10,390 nt of DNA from Spirochaetaceae bacterium. Lineage in GTDB: Bacteria > Spirochaetota > Spirochaetia > SZUA-6 > Fen-1364. Where the stretch lies: positions 3,512 to 13,901 of the forward strand of contig PLNO01000355.1 in the NCBI GenBank assembly GCA_003141795.1, written 5' to 3'. A program made the position numbers and the translations under genes. Below, piece after piece: positions 1 to 6,224 of this stretch (position 1 is its first letter; every line of letters begins with the position of its first letter). Below the pieces are notes generated by a model. The model had not been told where the DNA came from. It searched no databases and saw only the letters and a list, made by a program, of their open reading frames with translations.

Positions 1-453
1 AAAGTCTCTTTGAAGCTCTCGGGTCTGGTCTTTCTTTCTGATATCGTCTCGCTTGTCAAAGAGCTTTTTGCCTCGTGCGACGCCCAGCTCGCACTTCACT
101 ATTCCTCTCTTAAGATAGAACTTAAGAGGAACCAGGGTCAAGCCCTTTTCCATGGTCACGCGCGACAGCTCCCTGATTTCCTTGCGGTGCACGAGGAGCT
201 TGCGGCGACGCAGCGGGTCGTGGTTGACCCGATTGCCGTACACGTAGGCTGTCACGTGCAAGCCGAGCAGCCACAGCTCGTTGTTTTCCACCGAGGCATA
301 GGAATCGACGAACGAGAACTGCCCGTCCTTGATCGATTTCACCTCGGTCCCGACGAGGGAGATGCCACACTCGTACGTTTCTTCTATCGAATAGTTGAAG
401 CGCGCTTTCTTGTTGACGGCGAGGACGTGGACGCCCTCATTGGTTTTGGCCAT
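1..453 (-). CDS. smpB: SmpB, tmRNA-binding protein of trans-translation (3' end cut by window edge)
   Basis: SmpB binds tmRNA and delivers it to stalled ribosomes so that incomplete proteins are tagged and the ribosome is released. The reading frame opens at ATG 453 and stays open to base 1, giving 151 residues with no stop yet; E. coli SmpB has 160, so only a few residues are missing. Family landmarks are visible: GTEVKSIKDG near residues 36-45, FVDSYASVENNELWLLG near 49-65, the block NRVNHDPLRRRKLL near 75-88, GLTLVPLKFYLKRG near 107-120, and the basic tail KGKKLFDKRDDI-like near 130-141. The tail is the part that enters the ribosomal mRNA channel. The start follows the stop of the upstream PEGA/SUMF1-like gene by 16 nt, and a GAGG lies about 5 nt before the ATG, so the two are probably co-transcribed. 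Identification is secure; only the C-terminus is unseen. Confidence 0.95.
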   Translation of the reverse strand, partial: MAKTNEGVHVLAVNKKARFNYSIEETYECGISLVGTEVKSIKDGQFSFVDSYASVENNELWLLGLHVTAYVYGNRVNHDPLRRRKLLVHRKEIRELSRVTMEKGLTLVPLKFYLKRGIVKCELGVARGKKLFDKRDDIRKKDQTRELQRDF

Positions 454-469
454 TGGGCCTCACACCACG

Positions 470-2107
470 CTACTGACGTGCAACCGTGACACGGAAACCG
501 AGGTACGGCGTGCACCAGTCTATGGGCTGGTAGCCGCGCGAGTACACTTTGTCGGTTCCGGGCTGGTTCCCCCAACCGCCGCCGCGGACAACGCGGTCAG
601 GCGAATCGGGAAGCGATCGCTCGAGCTGGAGGCTCTTGCGGGGGTCCAGGGACGAGAGCAGGTTAGCATTCAGGGTGAAGGGATCCGCGCACCACTCCCA
701 GACATTCCCGAGCATGTCGCGCAGGCCGTACGCATTCGGCTCTGAAGCGCCAGCGGGGGAGGGCCCCGTGATCCCTTTCTGGAAGAACACGGCGTTTCCC
801 GGCTTTCCGCCCAGCGGGTAGGGCATCCCGCGAAGACCTCCGCGCGCCGCCCATTCCCATTCGGATTCAAGGGGGAGGCGGGCGATATAGCCAGGCAGGG
901 AGGTTTGTACGCGTCGGGAGAGCCAGCCCGTGTAGGCGACTGCCGCATTCCAGGACACGGAGCTGACGGGGAGATTGTATGCGCTTGCAGGACTCGACCC
1001 GGTGCCCCACTGGGCAAGGTACGTGTCGGTCACGAGGCCTTTGGCGATGAGCGCATCCCTGTTGGAAGGTGCCCATTCCGGGTTCTCGCTGACAAAGGCC
1101 TGGAATTGGCCGTTGGTGACCTCCGTCGCTCCCAGATAGAAGGCATCCACATGAACGGGGTGGGGCAGGAAACGATCCACGGACTTCCCGAGTGCCGAAA
1201 GGTTGTCGTCCTTCCCCATGACGAGGTCCCCGGAGGGGATGGCACGCAAGGTGACTCCGCCCACCGATACGCTGCCACCCGAAGCCGACGACGGAAGAGA
1301 GCCTCCGGGCTGGTAATAGCGGGAAAGAGCGTCACTGTAGCCCGCAAGATACTGCTGAGCCCACGGCGTGGCCGCAAGCTTGTTCGCGTTGGGTTTGGAG
1401 AGAGAAAGAAGAAGCCAGGAAGGGAAGTTGTCGTACTTCTGCGTGATCTGCGCAGCGTGCTGGAGCATCATGACGAAGGAAGACGGGGTGAGGAAGGTCC
1501 CCCGCGCCGCCACACGTCCCGCTGCCGAGACGAGCTCCCGAAGCTGCGCTTCCGACGTCACCGTCCCCATGGCGTCCGAGAGGAACGTGAAGAGCTGGTC
1601 CTGACCGTTGCCGCCGGAGGAGGCCAGTGCGGCATCCGAGACCAGGGACGGAATTTCGGGATTCTTCTGGAAATCCAGGAGTGTCGCCTTCAGCAACCCG
1701 GAAAGGTCCGCGAGCACCAGCGTACGGGTGAGGGGGGTCTTGTCGCGTACGAACAGGGTTCCGAACACCCGTCCGCCGACGTTCTGTTGCACGGAAACGG
1801 CTGAGTAGAACGGCTTGGCGAGCTCGACGGTACGAGCGCCGTGTTTGAGGAAGATCGTGCACGGCGTGCTTCCCGCGTACTGACCATCAACTGAAACCAC
1901 CGCATGCTCGGGGAATGTCGTGACGACGAGGTATGCTCCCCTGTTCTTGATCCCCGGAAAAAAGAGAAAGAAGAATATCAAGAGGAGCAGGATCACCCCG
2001 TATAAAGCCGTAAGATATGTCCCCGGACGCACTCCGAGGATCGGTTTCAAATGAACGGACATGTCTTCGACGTCGGAATGTGTGTCTGTCCTGTCCTGTT
2101 TCGGCAT
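470..2107 (-). CDS. Membrane-anchored PEGA and formylglycine-generating-enzyme-like (SUMF1/PvdO) protein
   Basis: A 545-residue protein. In order: a short polar N-terminus (1-30); one very hydrophobic transmembrane helix (about 31-52, rich in L, I and F); a PEGA-type beta domain (about 58-105, with the signature VDGQYAGSTPC); a helical middle of unknown function (about 135-265); a Ser/Gly linker (about 268-282); and a SUMF1-type fold (about 284-543). The SUMF1 domain shows FYLGATEVTNGQF, LPLESEWEWAARGG, YGLRDMLGNVWEW, RVVRGGGW and LGFRV. Known FGEs oxidise a sulfatase cysteine using two active-site cysteines just after the RGGS/GGSW block. Here that stretch (512-530) has no cysteine, so a true FGE role is unlikely; a binding or structural role, or another SUMF1-type reaction, fits better. 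The SUMF1 part should lie outside the cytoplasmic membrane. An alternative start is Met16 (ATG at 2062); the upstream ATG is kept because a strong promoter sits directly against it. It precedes smpB in the same direction. Confidence 0.85.
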   Translation of the reverse strand: MPKQDRTDTHSDVEDMSVHLKPILGVRPGTYLTALYGVILLLLIFFFLFFPGIKNRGAYLVVTTFPEHAVVSVDGQYAGSTPCTIFLKHGARTVELAKPFYSAVSVQQNVGGRVFGTLFVRDKTPLTRTLVLADLSGLLKATLLDFQKNPEIPSLVSDAALASSGGNGQDQLFTFLSDAMGTVTSEAQLRELVSAAGRVAARGTFLTPSSFVMMLQHAAQITQKYDNFPSWLLLSLSKPNANKLAATPWAQQYLAGYSDALSRYYQPGGSLPSSASGGSVSVGGVTLRAIPSGDLVMGKDDNLSALGKSVDRFLPHPVHVDAFYLGATEVTNGQFQAFVSENPEWAPSNRDALIAKGLVTDTYLAQWGTGSSPASAYNLPVSSVSWNAAVAYTGWLSRRVQTSLPGYIARLPLESEWEWAARGGLRGMPYPLGGKPGNAVFFQKGITGPSPAGASEPNAYGLRDMLGNVWEWCADPFTLNANLLSSLDPRKSLQLERSLPDSPDRVVRGGGWGNQPGTDKVYSRGYQPIDWCTPYLGFRVTVARQ

Positions 2108-2113
2108 GAAACG

Positions 2114-2142
2114 AGTATAGGGACGGCCATCTCGCTTGTCAA
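2114..2142 (-). promoter_or_regulatory. Strong sigma70-type promoter for the PEGA/SUMF1-like gene
   Basis: On the minus strand there is a perfect -35 TTGACA (2142-2137), a 17-nt spacer, and a -10 TATACT (2119-2114, 5 of 6 consensus). The ATG of the gene at 2107 follows after only 6 nt, so the expected transcription start coincides with the first base of the start codon. There is no room for a Shine-Dalgarno, so this looks like a leaderless transcript. If translation instead starts at Met16, the leader would be about 45 nt. Confidence 0.75.
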
Positions 2143-2165
2143 TGATTCGGCATGCATGCTATCCT
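2136..2165 (+). promoter_or_regulatory. Divergent sigma70-type promoter for the lepB1-lepB2-hemW operon
   Basis: On the plus strand: -35 TTGTCA (2136-2141, 5 of 6), an 18-nt spacer, and -10 TATCCT (2160-2165, 4 of 6). The expected start of transcription is near 2172, leaving a leader of only about 9 nt that begins with the GGAG Shine-Dalgarno (2172-2175). The -35 bases overlap the -35 of the opposite promoter because TTGTCAA nearly reads the same on both strands. Confidence 0.55.
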
Positions 2166-2180
2166 GAAAACGGAGAGGGT

Positions 2181-3227
2181 ATGAAGGAGACGACGTCCGG
2201 TTCCTGGCAGCGATGGGAGAGCTCACTTCAAAGCGTGACCGAACGCTTTCTCACGTGGCGTAAGAAACGAAAAGACGCGCGCAAGGCCAAGCAGAAGAGG
2301 CGCAACCCCGTCGTCGATTGGATCGACGCCATACTCTCCGCTGTCGTCATCGTGCTCCTCATCAACCAGTACCTCTTGCAAGCCTACCAGATCCCGTCGC
2401 AGTCGATGGAACCGGGCCTGCTTGTGAGCGACCGCATCTTCGTGAACAAGCTCGCCTACGGTCCTGAGCTCATCCCCGGCATGATAAAGCTGCCCGGCCC
2501 CTGGCTGCCGTCCCGTGCCGACGTGATCATCTTCGAGAGCCCCGAGTACATCTCCAGCGGCCCTGTCGTCGACGTTCTCCAGCGGATCATCTACATGGTG
2601 ACCCTGTCCCTCGTCGACATCGACAAGGACGAGAACGGGCAGCCGAAGCATCATTTCCTCATCAAGCGGGCAATGGGCATGCCCGGTGACCGCATCCGCA
2701 TGAACGAAGGCAATGTCGAGATCCTGCTGCCCGGCTCCTCGGTGTGGCTCAAGGAGACCGAGCTGAAGAAGGCGCTCGGCTTCAACTATCAGAACGTGCG
2801 GATCATCCAGCAGGACCAGTACTCGATCTTCAAGAGCGCCGGCATCGGCATGGGCCTCATCAATGCGGGCTTCAACGCGACAGCCGATCAGGAAGCTTCC
2901 ATGAAGAAGTACTACCAGACATCCTCCGATGCCAGCGGCAAGGTGAACAGAGTCGGGGCCATGTCGCAGCTTTCCGACGACATCTACGTCGGCATGTGGA
3001 AGGACGCGACGGGCTGGGCAATAGAGCCGGATGACTACGCTACGGCAGCCGAATGGCGCGTGCTCAAAGAGGGCTACTACGTTCCCGAAGGGCGCATCTT
3101 CCCCATGGGAGACAATCGTGACGATTCCCGCGATGCGCGGTACTTCGGTCCCGTACGGCTGGAAAAGGTCCTGGGCAAGGGGCTGTTCCGCTACTGGCCC
3201 ATCGCACGAATCGGAGCTGTCAGGTAA
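2181..3227 (+). CDS. lepB: Signal peptidase I (S26 family), first of two tandem copies, with long insertion
   Basis: Removes N-terminal signal peptides from exported proteins at the outer face of the cytoplasmic membrane. The 348-residue protein has a cytoplasmic head that is very basic at about 28-41, one transmembrane helix (about 46-66), and then the catalytic boxes: SQSMEP with nucleophile Ser75, the box FLIKRAMGMPGD with general base Lys162, and GDNRDDSRDARYFG at 310-323. All key residues are present, so it should be active. The stretch between Lys162 and the last box is about 150 residues, long for bacterial SPases and about twice that of the neighbouring copy. I chose ATG 2181 because GGAG sits 5 nt upstream; a longer TTG start at 2136 would begin inside the -35 element. 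It heads a plus-strand operon with lepB2 and hemW. Confidence 0.93.
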   Translation: MKETTSGSWQRWESSLQSVTERFLTWRKKRKDARKAKQKRRNPVVDWIDAILSAVVIVLLINQYLLQAYQIPSQSMEPGLLVSDRIFVNKLAYGPELIPGMIKLPGPWLPSRADVIIFESPEYISSGPVVDVLQRIIYMVTLSLVDIDKDENGQPKHHFLIKRAMGMPGDRIRMNEGNVEILLPGSSVWLKETELKKALGFNYQNVRIIQQDQYSIFKSAGIGMGLINAGFNATADQEASMKKYYQTSSDASGKVNRVGAMSQLSDDIYVGMWKDATGWAIEPDDYATAAEWRVLKEGYYVPEGRIFPMGDNRDDSRDARYFGPVRLEKVLGKGLFRYWPIARIGAVR

Positions 3228-3230
3228 ACG

Positions 3231-3980
3231 ATGATCGGCTCGGTGGAGCGATATTCATCGACGGCAGGGAAAAGACGGGCAAGCCTCGCCGGCGGACGGT
3301 TCCTGCGGGTGGTGATCATCGCCCTGATCCTGTACCTCGTCATCTCCCGATTCCTCGCTGCAACCTACCGGATCGAATCCGTGTCGATGCAGCCGTCACT
3401 GCGCCCCGCGGACCGCGTGGTGGTGAGCCTCCTGACCTATGGACCGCGCGTCCCCTTCTCACAGTCGCGTCTTCCCGGGCTTTCGATCCCTGCCCGCGGG
3501 GACATCGTCGTGGTGCAGCCCCCGTTTCTCCGTGAGCCGAACCTGGTTTCCCGTATCCTGGAGCCCATCGCGAGCTTCCTCACGCTGCAGAAGGCCACGC
3601 TGCACAGAGACCTGTACGGCACGCGGGTCACCGGCTACATGGTGAAGCGCGTCATCGGTCTGCCGGGTGACACGCTTCGGATGTCGAACTACGTGCTGTC
3701 CATCCGACCGCGGGGCGGTACGGATTTCATCCCCGAGCAGCAGCTCATCCCGCTTCACTATCAGATCCAGGCAGCCAATGGCGCAACGGGTTGGTCGAAT
3801 ACGTTCCCGTTGTCAGGGAACTCCGCGGAGATCGTTTTGAAGGACGACGAGTTCTTCGTGCTCGGCGACAATCGCCCCGAATCCAGCGACAGCCGTTCGT
3901 GGGGACCGCTGAGCCGTGACCGTATCGTCGGCAAGATCGTCTACCGCTACTGGCCGCCTACCAGCTTTGGAACGCCCTGA
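3231..3980 (+). CDS. lepB: Signal peptidase I (S26 family), second tandem copy
   Basis: A second, shorter (249-residue) signal peptidase. It has a basic N-terminus, a transmembrane helix (about 25-44), the box ESVSMQP with nucleophile Ser52, the box MVKRVIGLPGD with general base Lys139, and GDNRPESSDSRSWG at 212-225. The full Ser/Lys catalytic dyad is present. The protein shares with the first copy the segment LTYGPRVP/LAYGPELIP, followed by an LPG motif and a region of extra residues before the lysine box, so the two look like an old duplication that has diverged strongly rather than a recent copy. The ATG follows the lepB1 stop by 3 nt, with AGG of the preceding gene's last codons as a weak ribosome site; translation is probably coupled. 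The C-terminus overlaps the start of hemW. Substrate preferences of the two enzymes cannot be told from the sequence. Confidence 0.92.
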   Translation: MIGSVERYSSTAGKRRASLAGGRFLRVVIIALILYLVISRFLAATYRIESVSMQPSLRPADRVVVSLLTYGPRVPFSQSRLPGLSIPARGDIVVVQPPFLREPNLVSRILEPIASFLTLQKATLHRDLYGTRVTGYMVKRVIGLPGDTLRMSNYVLSIRPRGGTDFIPEQQLIPLHYQIQAANGATGWSNTFPLSGNSAEIVLKDDEFFVLGDNRPESSDSRSWGPLSRDRIVGKIVYRYWPPTSFGTP

Positions 3981-5199
3981 CGACGGCTTCTCCCTCTACG
4001 TCCATGTCCCATTCTGCACCGACAAGTGCGTGTACTGCGACTTCTACTCGGTGCCCTGCCATACCGTCGCCGACGCGATACAGGAAACGGTCGTCGTTGA
4101 AACGGTGCGCCAGGCGCGGGCCGCCCTCGATGCCGCACCCGACGGAGCCCGGGTGGAGACAATATTCATCGGAGGAGGCACGCCGAGCTGCCTGTCCCCA
4201 CCGCTCCAGGAAAAGCTCCTCACGTCCTTCGCTGGACTCGGGGCACGGGAATGGACGGTGGAAGCAAATCCCGAGACCCTCGACGAGGGCTTCCTCTCGC
4301 GGTGTCGCGATGCGGGGGTCAACAGGCTCAGCGTCGGCATCCAGACGCTGCACCAGGACCAGCTCGATCTCTTGCGACGGCGCGCCACACGGGAGGATTG
4401 TCTTCGCGCCATCGAGCTCCTCCAGTCGAAATGGACGGGGCGGCTCAGCCTGGACTTCATTGCGGGGATTCCTGGTCAGACTCCTGAAAACGTCCGTGAG
4501 GATCTTTCCGTGATCGAAAGAGACTGGCCGTCGCACGTGTCGCTGTACCAGCTCACCCTCGAGCCGGGGACGCCGATGGACGGCCTGGTGGAGGAGGGAA
4601 CACTGCGTCTCAACCGGCCGGAAACCGACGAGGCGTTGTGGTTCGAGGGCATGGAGGTTCTCCTGCGTCGCGGCTACGCGCACTACGAGGTGTCGAACTT
4701 CTGTCGGCCGGGTCACGAGTGCCTCCACAATATCCGCTACTGGAACATCGAGCCGTACGCGGGCGCGGGGCCTGCCGCTGTTTCCACGCTGCCGGGGGCA
4801 TGGGCAGGTCGCCTCCTCGGACGTGATGACCTTTCACACCACGACGTTGTGCGACTCTCCAATCCCCGGAGCATTACGACCTTCCTCAAGCGAAGCGCAT
4901 CCGGATGGGGCGCCACTGTCGAGCGGATCGAGTCCGAGGACTTCTTCGTCGAGACGCTCATGATGGGACTACGACTGTCACGCGGCCTGTCATCCTCGGG
5001 GCTGCGCGCGCGATTCGGCGCGCGAATCGACGAAATCATCCCGGGCGTCTGGGAGCGCTGGGTCAGCCAGGGCAGGGCGCACCCTCCGTCGGACCGCCTG
5101 CGCCTCACCGACGACGGGCTCCTCCTGCTCGACCTCCTCATCGGTGAGGTGATCGATGCCTGCGCCCCGTGGCGTGGCGCGCAGGTGGTCTGGCCGTAG
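3967..5199 (+). CDS. hemW: Radical SAM heme chaperone HemW (HemN-like family)
   Basis: A radical-SAM protein of about 410 residues. The iron-sulfur motif CxxxCxxC (Cys17, Cys21, Cys24) follows YVHVPF and is followed by Asp-Phe, as in HemW. GGGTPS at 69-74, EANPE at 99-103, RLSVGIQT at 120-127 and DFIAGIPGQT at 163-172 are SAM/cluster-binding landmarks. The HNIRYW segment and the C-terminal winged region match HemW rather than true HemN. HemW-type proteins bind and hand over heme and are often mis-called coproporphyrinogen oxidase. The start is uncertain: TTG 3967 overlaps lepB2 by 14 nt and gives the usual short lead-in before the YVHVPFC motif; GTG 3916 would add 17 residues and overlap lepB2 by 65 nt. 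No clear Shine-Dalgarno precedes the TTG, so coupling to lepB2 is likely. The heme-binding role fits the cytochrome c gene encoded further along. Confidence 0.9.
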   Translation: MERPDDGFSLYVHVPFCTDKCVYCDFYSVPCHTVADAIQETVVVETVRQARAALDAAPDGARVETIFIGGGTPSCLSPPLQEKLLTSFAGLGAREWTVEANPETLDEGFLSRCRDAGVNRLSVGIQTLHQDQLDLLRRRATREDCLRAIELLQSKWTGRLSLDFIAGIPGQTPENVREDLSVIERDWPSHVSLYQLTLEPGTPMDGLVEEGTLRLNRPETDEALWFEGMEVLLRRGYAHYEVSNFCRPGHECLHNIRYWNIEPYAGAGPAAVSTLPGAWAGRLLGRDDLSHHDVVRLSNPRSITTFLKRSASGWGATVERIESEDFFVETLMMGLRLSRGLSSSGLRARFGARIDEIIPGVWERWVSQGRAHPPSDRLRLTDDGLLLLDLLIGEVIDACAPWRGAQVVWP

Positions 5200-5292
5200 G
5201 CGCCTGGTACAGCGCTGGGCGAACCCGAGGCAACAGAATGCGCCGCTCTGCGTCGCGGGCTGCACGTCGCAGGGTGTTGAAACTCCGTAGGA

Positions 5293-5361
5293 ATGCCCCC
5301 CCAGACTAAGCCCGACTTTGCAAGCGCCTGGAAGAAGATAGCGAAGGACGCCGAGGAATGA
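5293..5361 (+). CDS. Possible 22-residue ORF or gene remnant
   Basis: ATG 5293 to TGA 5361 encodes MPPQTKPDFASAWKKIAKDA followed by two Glu. The composition (charged, with a DFASAWKKIAKDAEE helix-like end) looks like the end of a real protein. GTAGGA abuts the ATG with no proper ribosome-site spacing, so I cannot show it is translated. It may equally be a remnant or chance. Confidence 0.15.
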   Translation: MPPQTKPDFASAWKKIAKDAEE

Positions 5362-5449
5362 AACGCCTGTTCCGAATGCCCTTTGGGTGATCGACCCATG
5401 CCCATTTCGGGCTCCTTCACTCACCCTCCCTGCCCGGGCCGAGCTCACG

Positions 5450-5508
5450 TACATTGAGAAAACGCAAAAACTGCAAGTCACCTGCACTTTCTGCGTTTTC
5501 TCAATGTA
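5450..5508 (-). repeat. 59-nt near-perfect inverted repeat (hairpin)
   Basis: The outer 17 bp are perfect: TACATTGAGAAAACGCA (5450-5466) against its reverse complement (5492-5508). The symmetry continues inward to the centre at 5479: 26 of 29 positions pair. Two of the three breaks (5467/5491 and 5476/5482) are A-C on the plus strand but U-G wobbles in a minus-strand RNA. No T-run follows on either side, so it is not a standard intrinsic terminator. It could be a structured RNA, a REP-like element or a protein or recombinase site. The strand given is the one that folds better. Confidence 0.85.
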
Positions 5509-5553
5509 TGAAGCACATCTCTCAGGATTCCGCCCTCCGTAGCCTTGCGCTCA

Positions 5554-5676
5554 GTGGGATGGCACGCCGTTGAACATCAGCAGGATCGCCCGGCGAAGGC
5601 CTTTGTTTTGCGTCTGCAACGGTTCCTTCCGAAGTCTGCGCATGAATGAAAGTAGCAAGGCGGCGGCGTTGCCACA
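5554..5676 (-). other. Short minus-strand open fragment, possible gene relic
   Basis: Between a TAG at 5677-5679 and a TGA at 5551-5553 the frame is open for 41 codons. It includes an internal ATG at 5643, giving a 30-residue basic peptide whose core reads LQTQNKGLRRAILLMFNG. The wording is protein-like but I recognise no family and see no ribosome site. It could be the end of a decayed gene or an internal part of a repeat that also contains the hairpin at 5450-5508. Confidence 0.15.
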
Positions 5677-5890
5677 CTACGAGGGGGCCGCGGATATCAG
5701 CCGATAAGTTTCGTGATGGCAACGTGCCTGCCCGTCAGGAGCCGCTGAACTGTGCTCGCATGGCTTTCGCCGCGGTGCCCGAGGGGCAGTGGAAGACCTT
5801 TGGCCCAAGCGGTCTCCGTTTATGGGTCGCTCGAAGTTACGCGAGGATTTGGGATTCCTACGTAGTCTCGACAGCGCCGGGAGGCCGAGG

Positions 5891-5919
5891 TTGAAAGGCG
5901 CCCCTGATTCCGATACGGT
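5891..5919 (+). promoter_or_regulatory. Weak candidate promoter for the DUF2103-like gene
   Basis: -35 TTGAAA (5891-5896, 5 of 6), a 17-nt spacer, and -10 TACGGT (5914-5919, only 3 of 6 but keeping the conserved T, A and final T). The ATG at 5927 follows 7 nt later. This is weak on its own; it is listed because the spacing repeats that of the other promoters here. Confidence 0.3.
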
Positions 5920-5926
5920 GGCTGCC

Positions 5927-6202
5927 ATGCCCATCCACAGAGCCGGCGGCAAGCTGACACGAAGCCACACGACCCTCATCGACGCGGTTGTTCCGCTCGT
6001 CGATTTCCTCCAGGCCTGCGACGCGGTCAGCAAGATTTCCCTGGGTGTGATCAAGACCGTCGGGAAGGGCACCCCCGGCCTCAAGTTCCACGCGGTAACG
6101 GGGGGATGGAAGGTGGTCGTCCGCGGAAACGTCAGCCTTCAGGAGATGGTCGTCTACACCTCCGACCCGGAGGGAGTCCGCAGGGAGCTTCTGGCGCTCT
6201 AG
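5927..6202 (+). CDS. Small protein of DUF2103 (predicted metal-binding) family
   Basis: A 91-residue protein of unknown function. It begins MPIHRAGGKLTRSHTTLIDA, continues with a helix, then KISLGVIKTVGKGTPGLKF and a beta-rich end GGWKVVVRGNVSLQEMVVYT. The HR...GKL..SHTT opening with two histidines (His4, His14), the K-rich centre and the SLQEM..YT end match what I remember of DUF2103, described as predicted metal-binding proteins; no biochemical role is known to me. The frame is open upstream to 5789, but the match begins at ATG 5927, preceded by a GGTGG about 6 nt away; GTG 5918 is an in-frame alternative. It stands alone, convergent with the aldo/keto reductase only 8 nt downstream. The long non-coding stretch lies upstream. 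The gene is likely real; the family call is moderate. Confidence 0.65.
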   Translation: MPIHRAGGKLTRSHTTLIDAVVPLVDFLQACDAVSKISLGVIKTVGKGTPGLKFHAVTGGWKVVVRGNVSLQEMVVYTSDPEGVRRELLAL

Positions 6203-6224
6203 AGCGCTCGTTACCAGCGCTGGT
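6194..6224. repeat. Two adjacent perfect palindromes at the convergent gene ends
   Basis: GCGCTCTAGAGCGC (6194-6207, 14 bp, centred on the TAG stop of the DUF2103-like gene) and ACCAGCGCTGGT (6213-6224, 12 bp, over the last codons of the aldo/keto reductase). Both contain AGCGCT. They sit where two convergent genes meet. No T-run follows, so a terminator role is not shown. Confidence 0.5.

Larger units (their letters stand above)
5200..5926. other. Long stretch without a convincing gene; possible repeat or relic
   Basis: This 727-nt gap is by far the longest in the window. It has stops in all frames often enough that no gene of normal length fits. It holds a near-perfect 59-nt hairpin (5450-5508), a 22-codon ORF at 5293-5361, and a minus-strand open stretch (5554-5676). 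I looked for tmRNA, RNase P, SRP, tRNA and group II intron landmarks and saw none. No T-rich intrinsic terminator for hemW was found. Confidence 0.6.

Noticed and set aside
103..131. Inverted repeat around CTTAAG as a terminator or hairpin
   Set aside because: It lies within conserved smpB codons (KFYLKRG region) and has a bulge; probably chance.
10..489. Plus-strand 159-residue ORF at the left edge
   Set aside because: It is antisense to smpB, whose protein matches its family along the whole length.
905..1804. Plus-strand 299-residue ORF
   Set aside because: It is antisense to the SUMF1-like gene and has the Arg-rich, motif-free look of a shadow frame in GC-rich DNA.
2136..2180. Longer lepB1 start at TTG 2136
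   Set aside because: It would begin inside the -35 element, while ATG 2181 has a good GGAG at 5 nt.
3916..3966. N-terminal extension of hemW from GTG 3916
   Set aside because: It overlaps lepB2 by 65 nt, and the family normally begins only about 10 residues before the radical-SAM motif.
5450..5508. Hairpin as an intrinsic terminator of hemW or as an integron attC site
   Set aside because: No T-run on either side, about 250 nt past the hemW stop, and no RYYYAAC/GTTRRRY core sites.
5646..5894. Plus-strand 82-residue ORF
   Set aside because: No family resemblance, no ribosome site, and no typical gene composition.
5200..5926. tmRNA, RNase P RNA, tRNA or group II intron in the gap
   Set aside because: None of their conserved landmarks (tRNA T-arm, tmRNA ends, RNase P core, intron domain V) could be found by eye.
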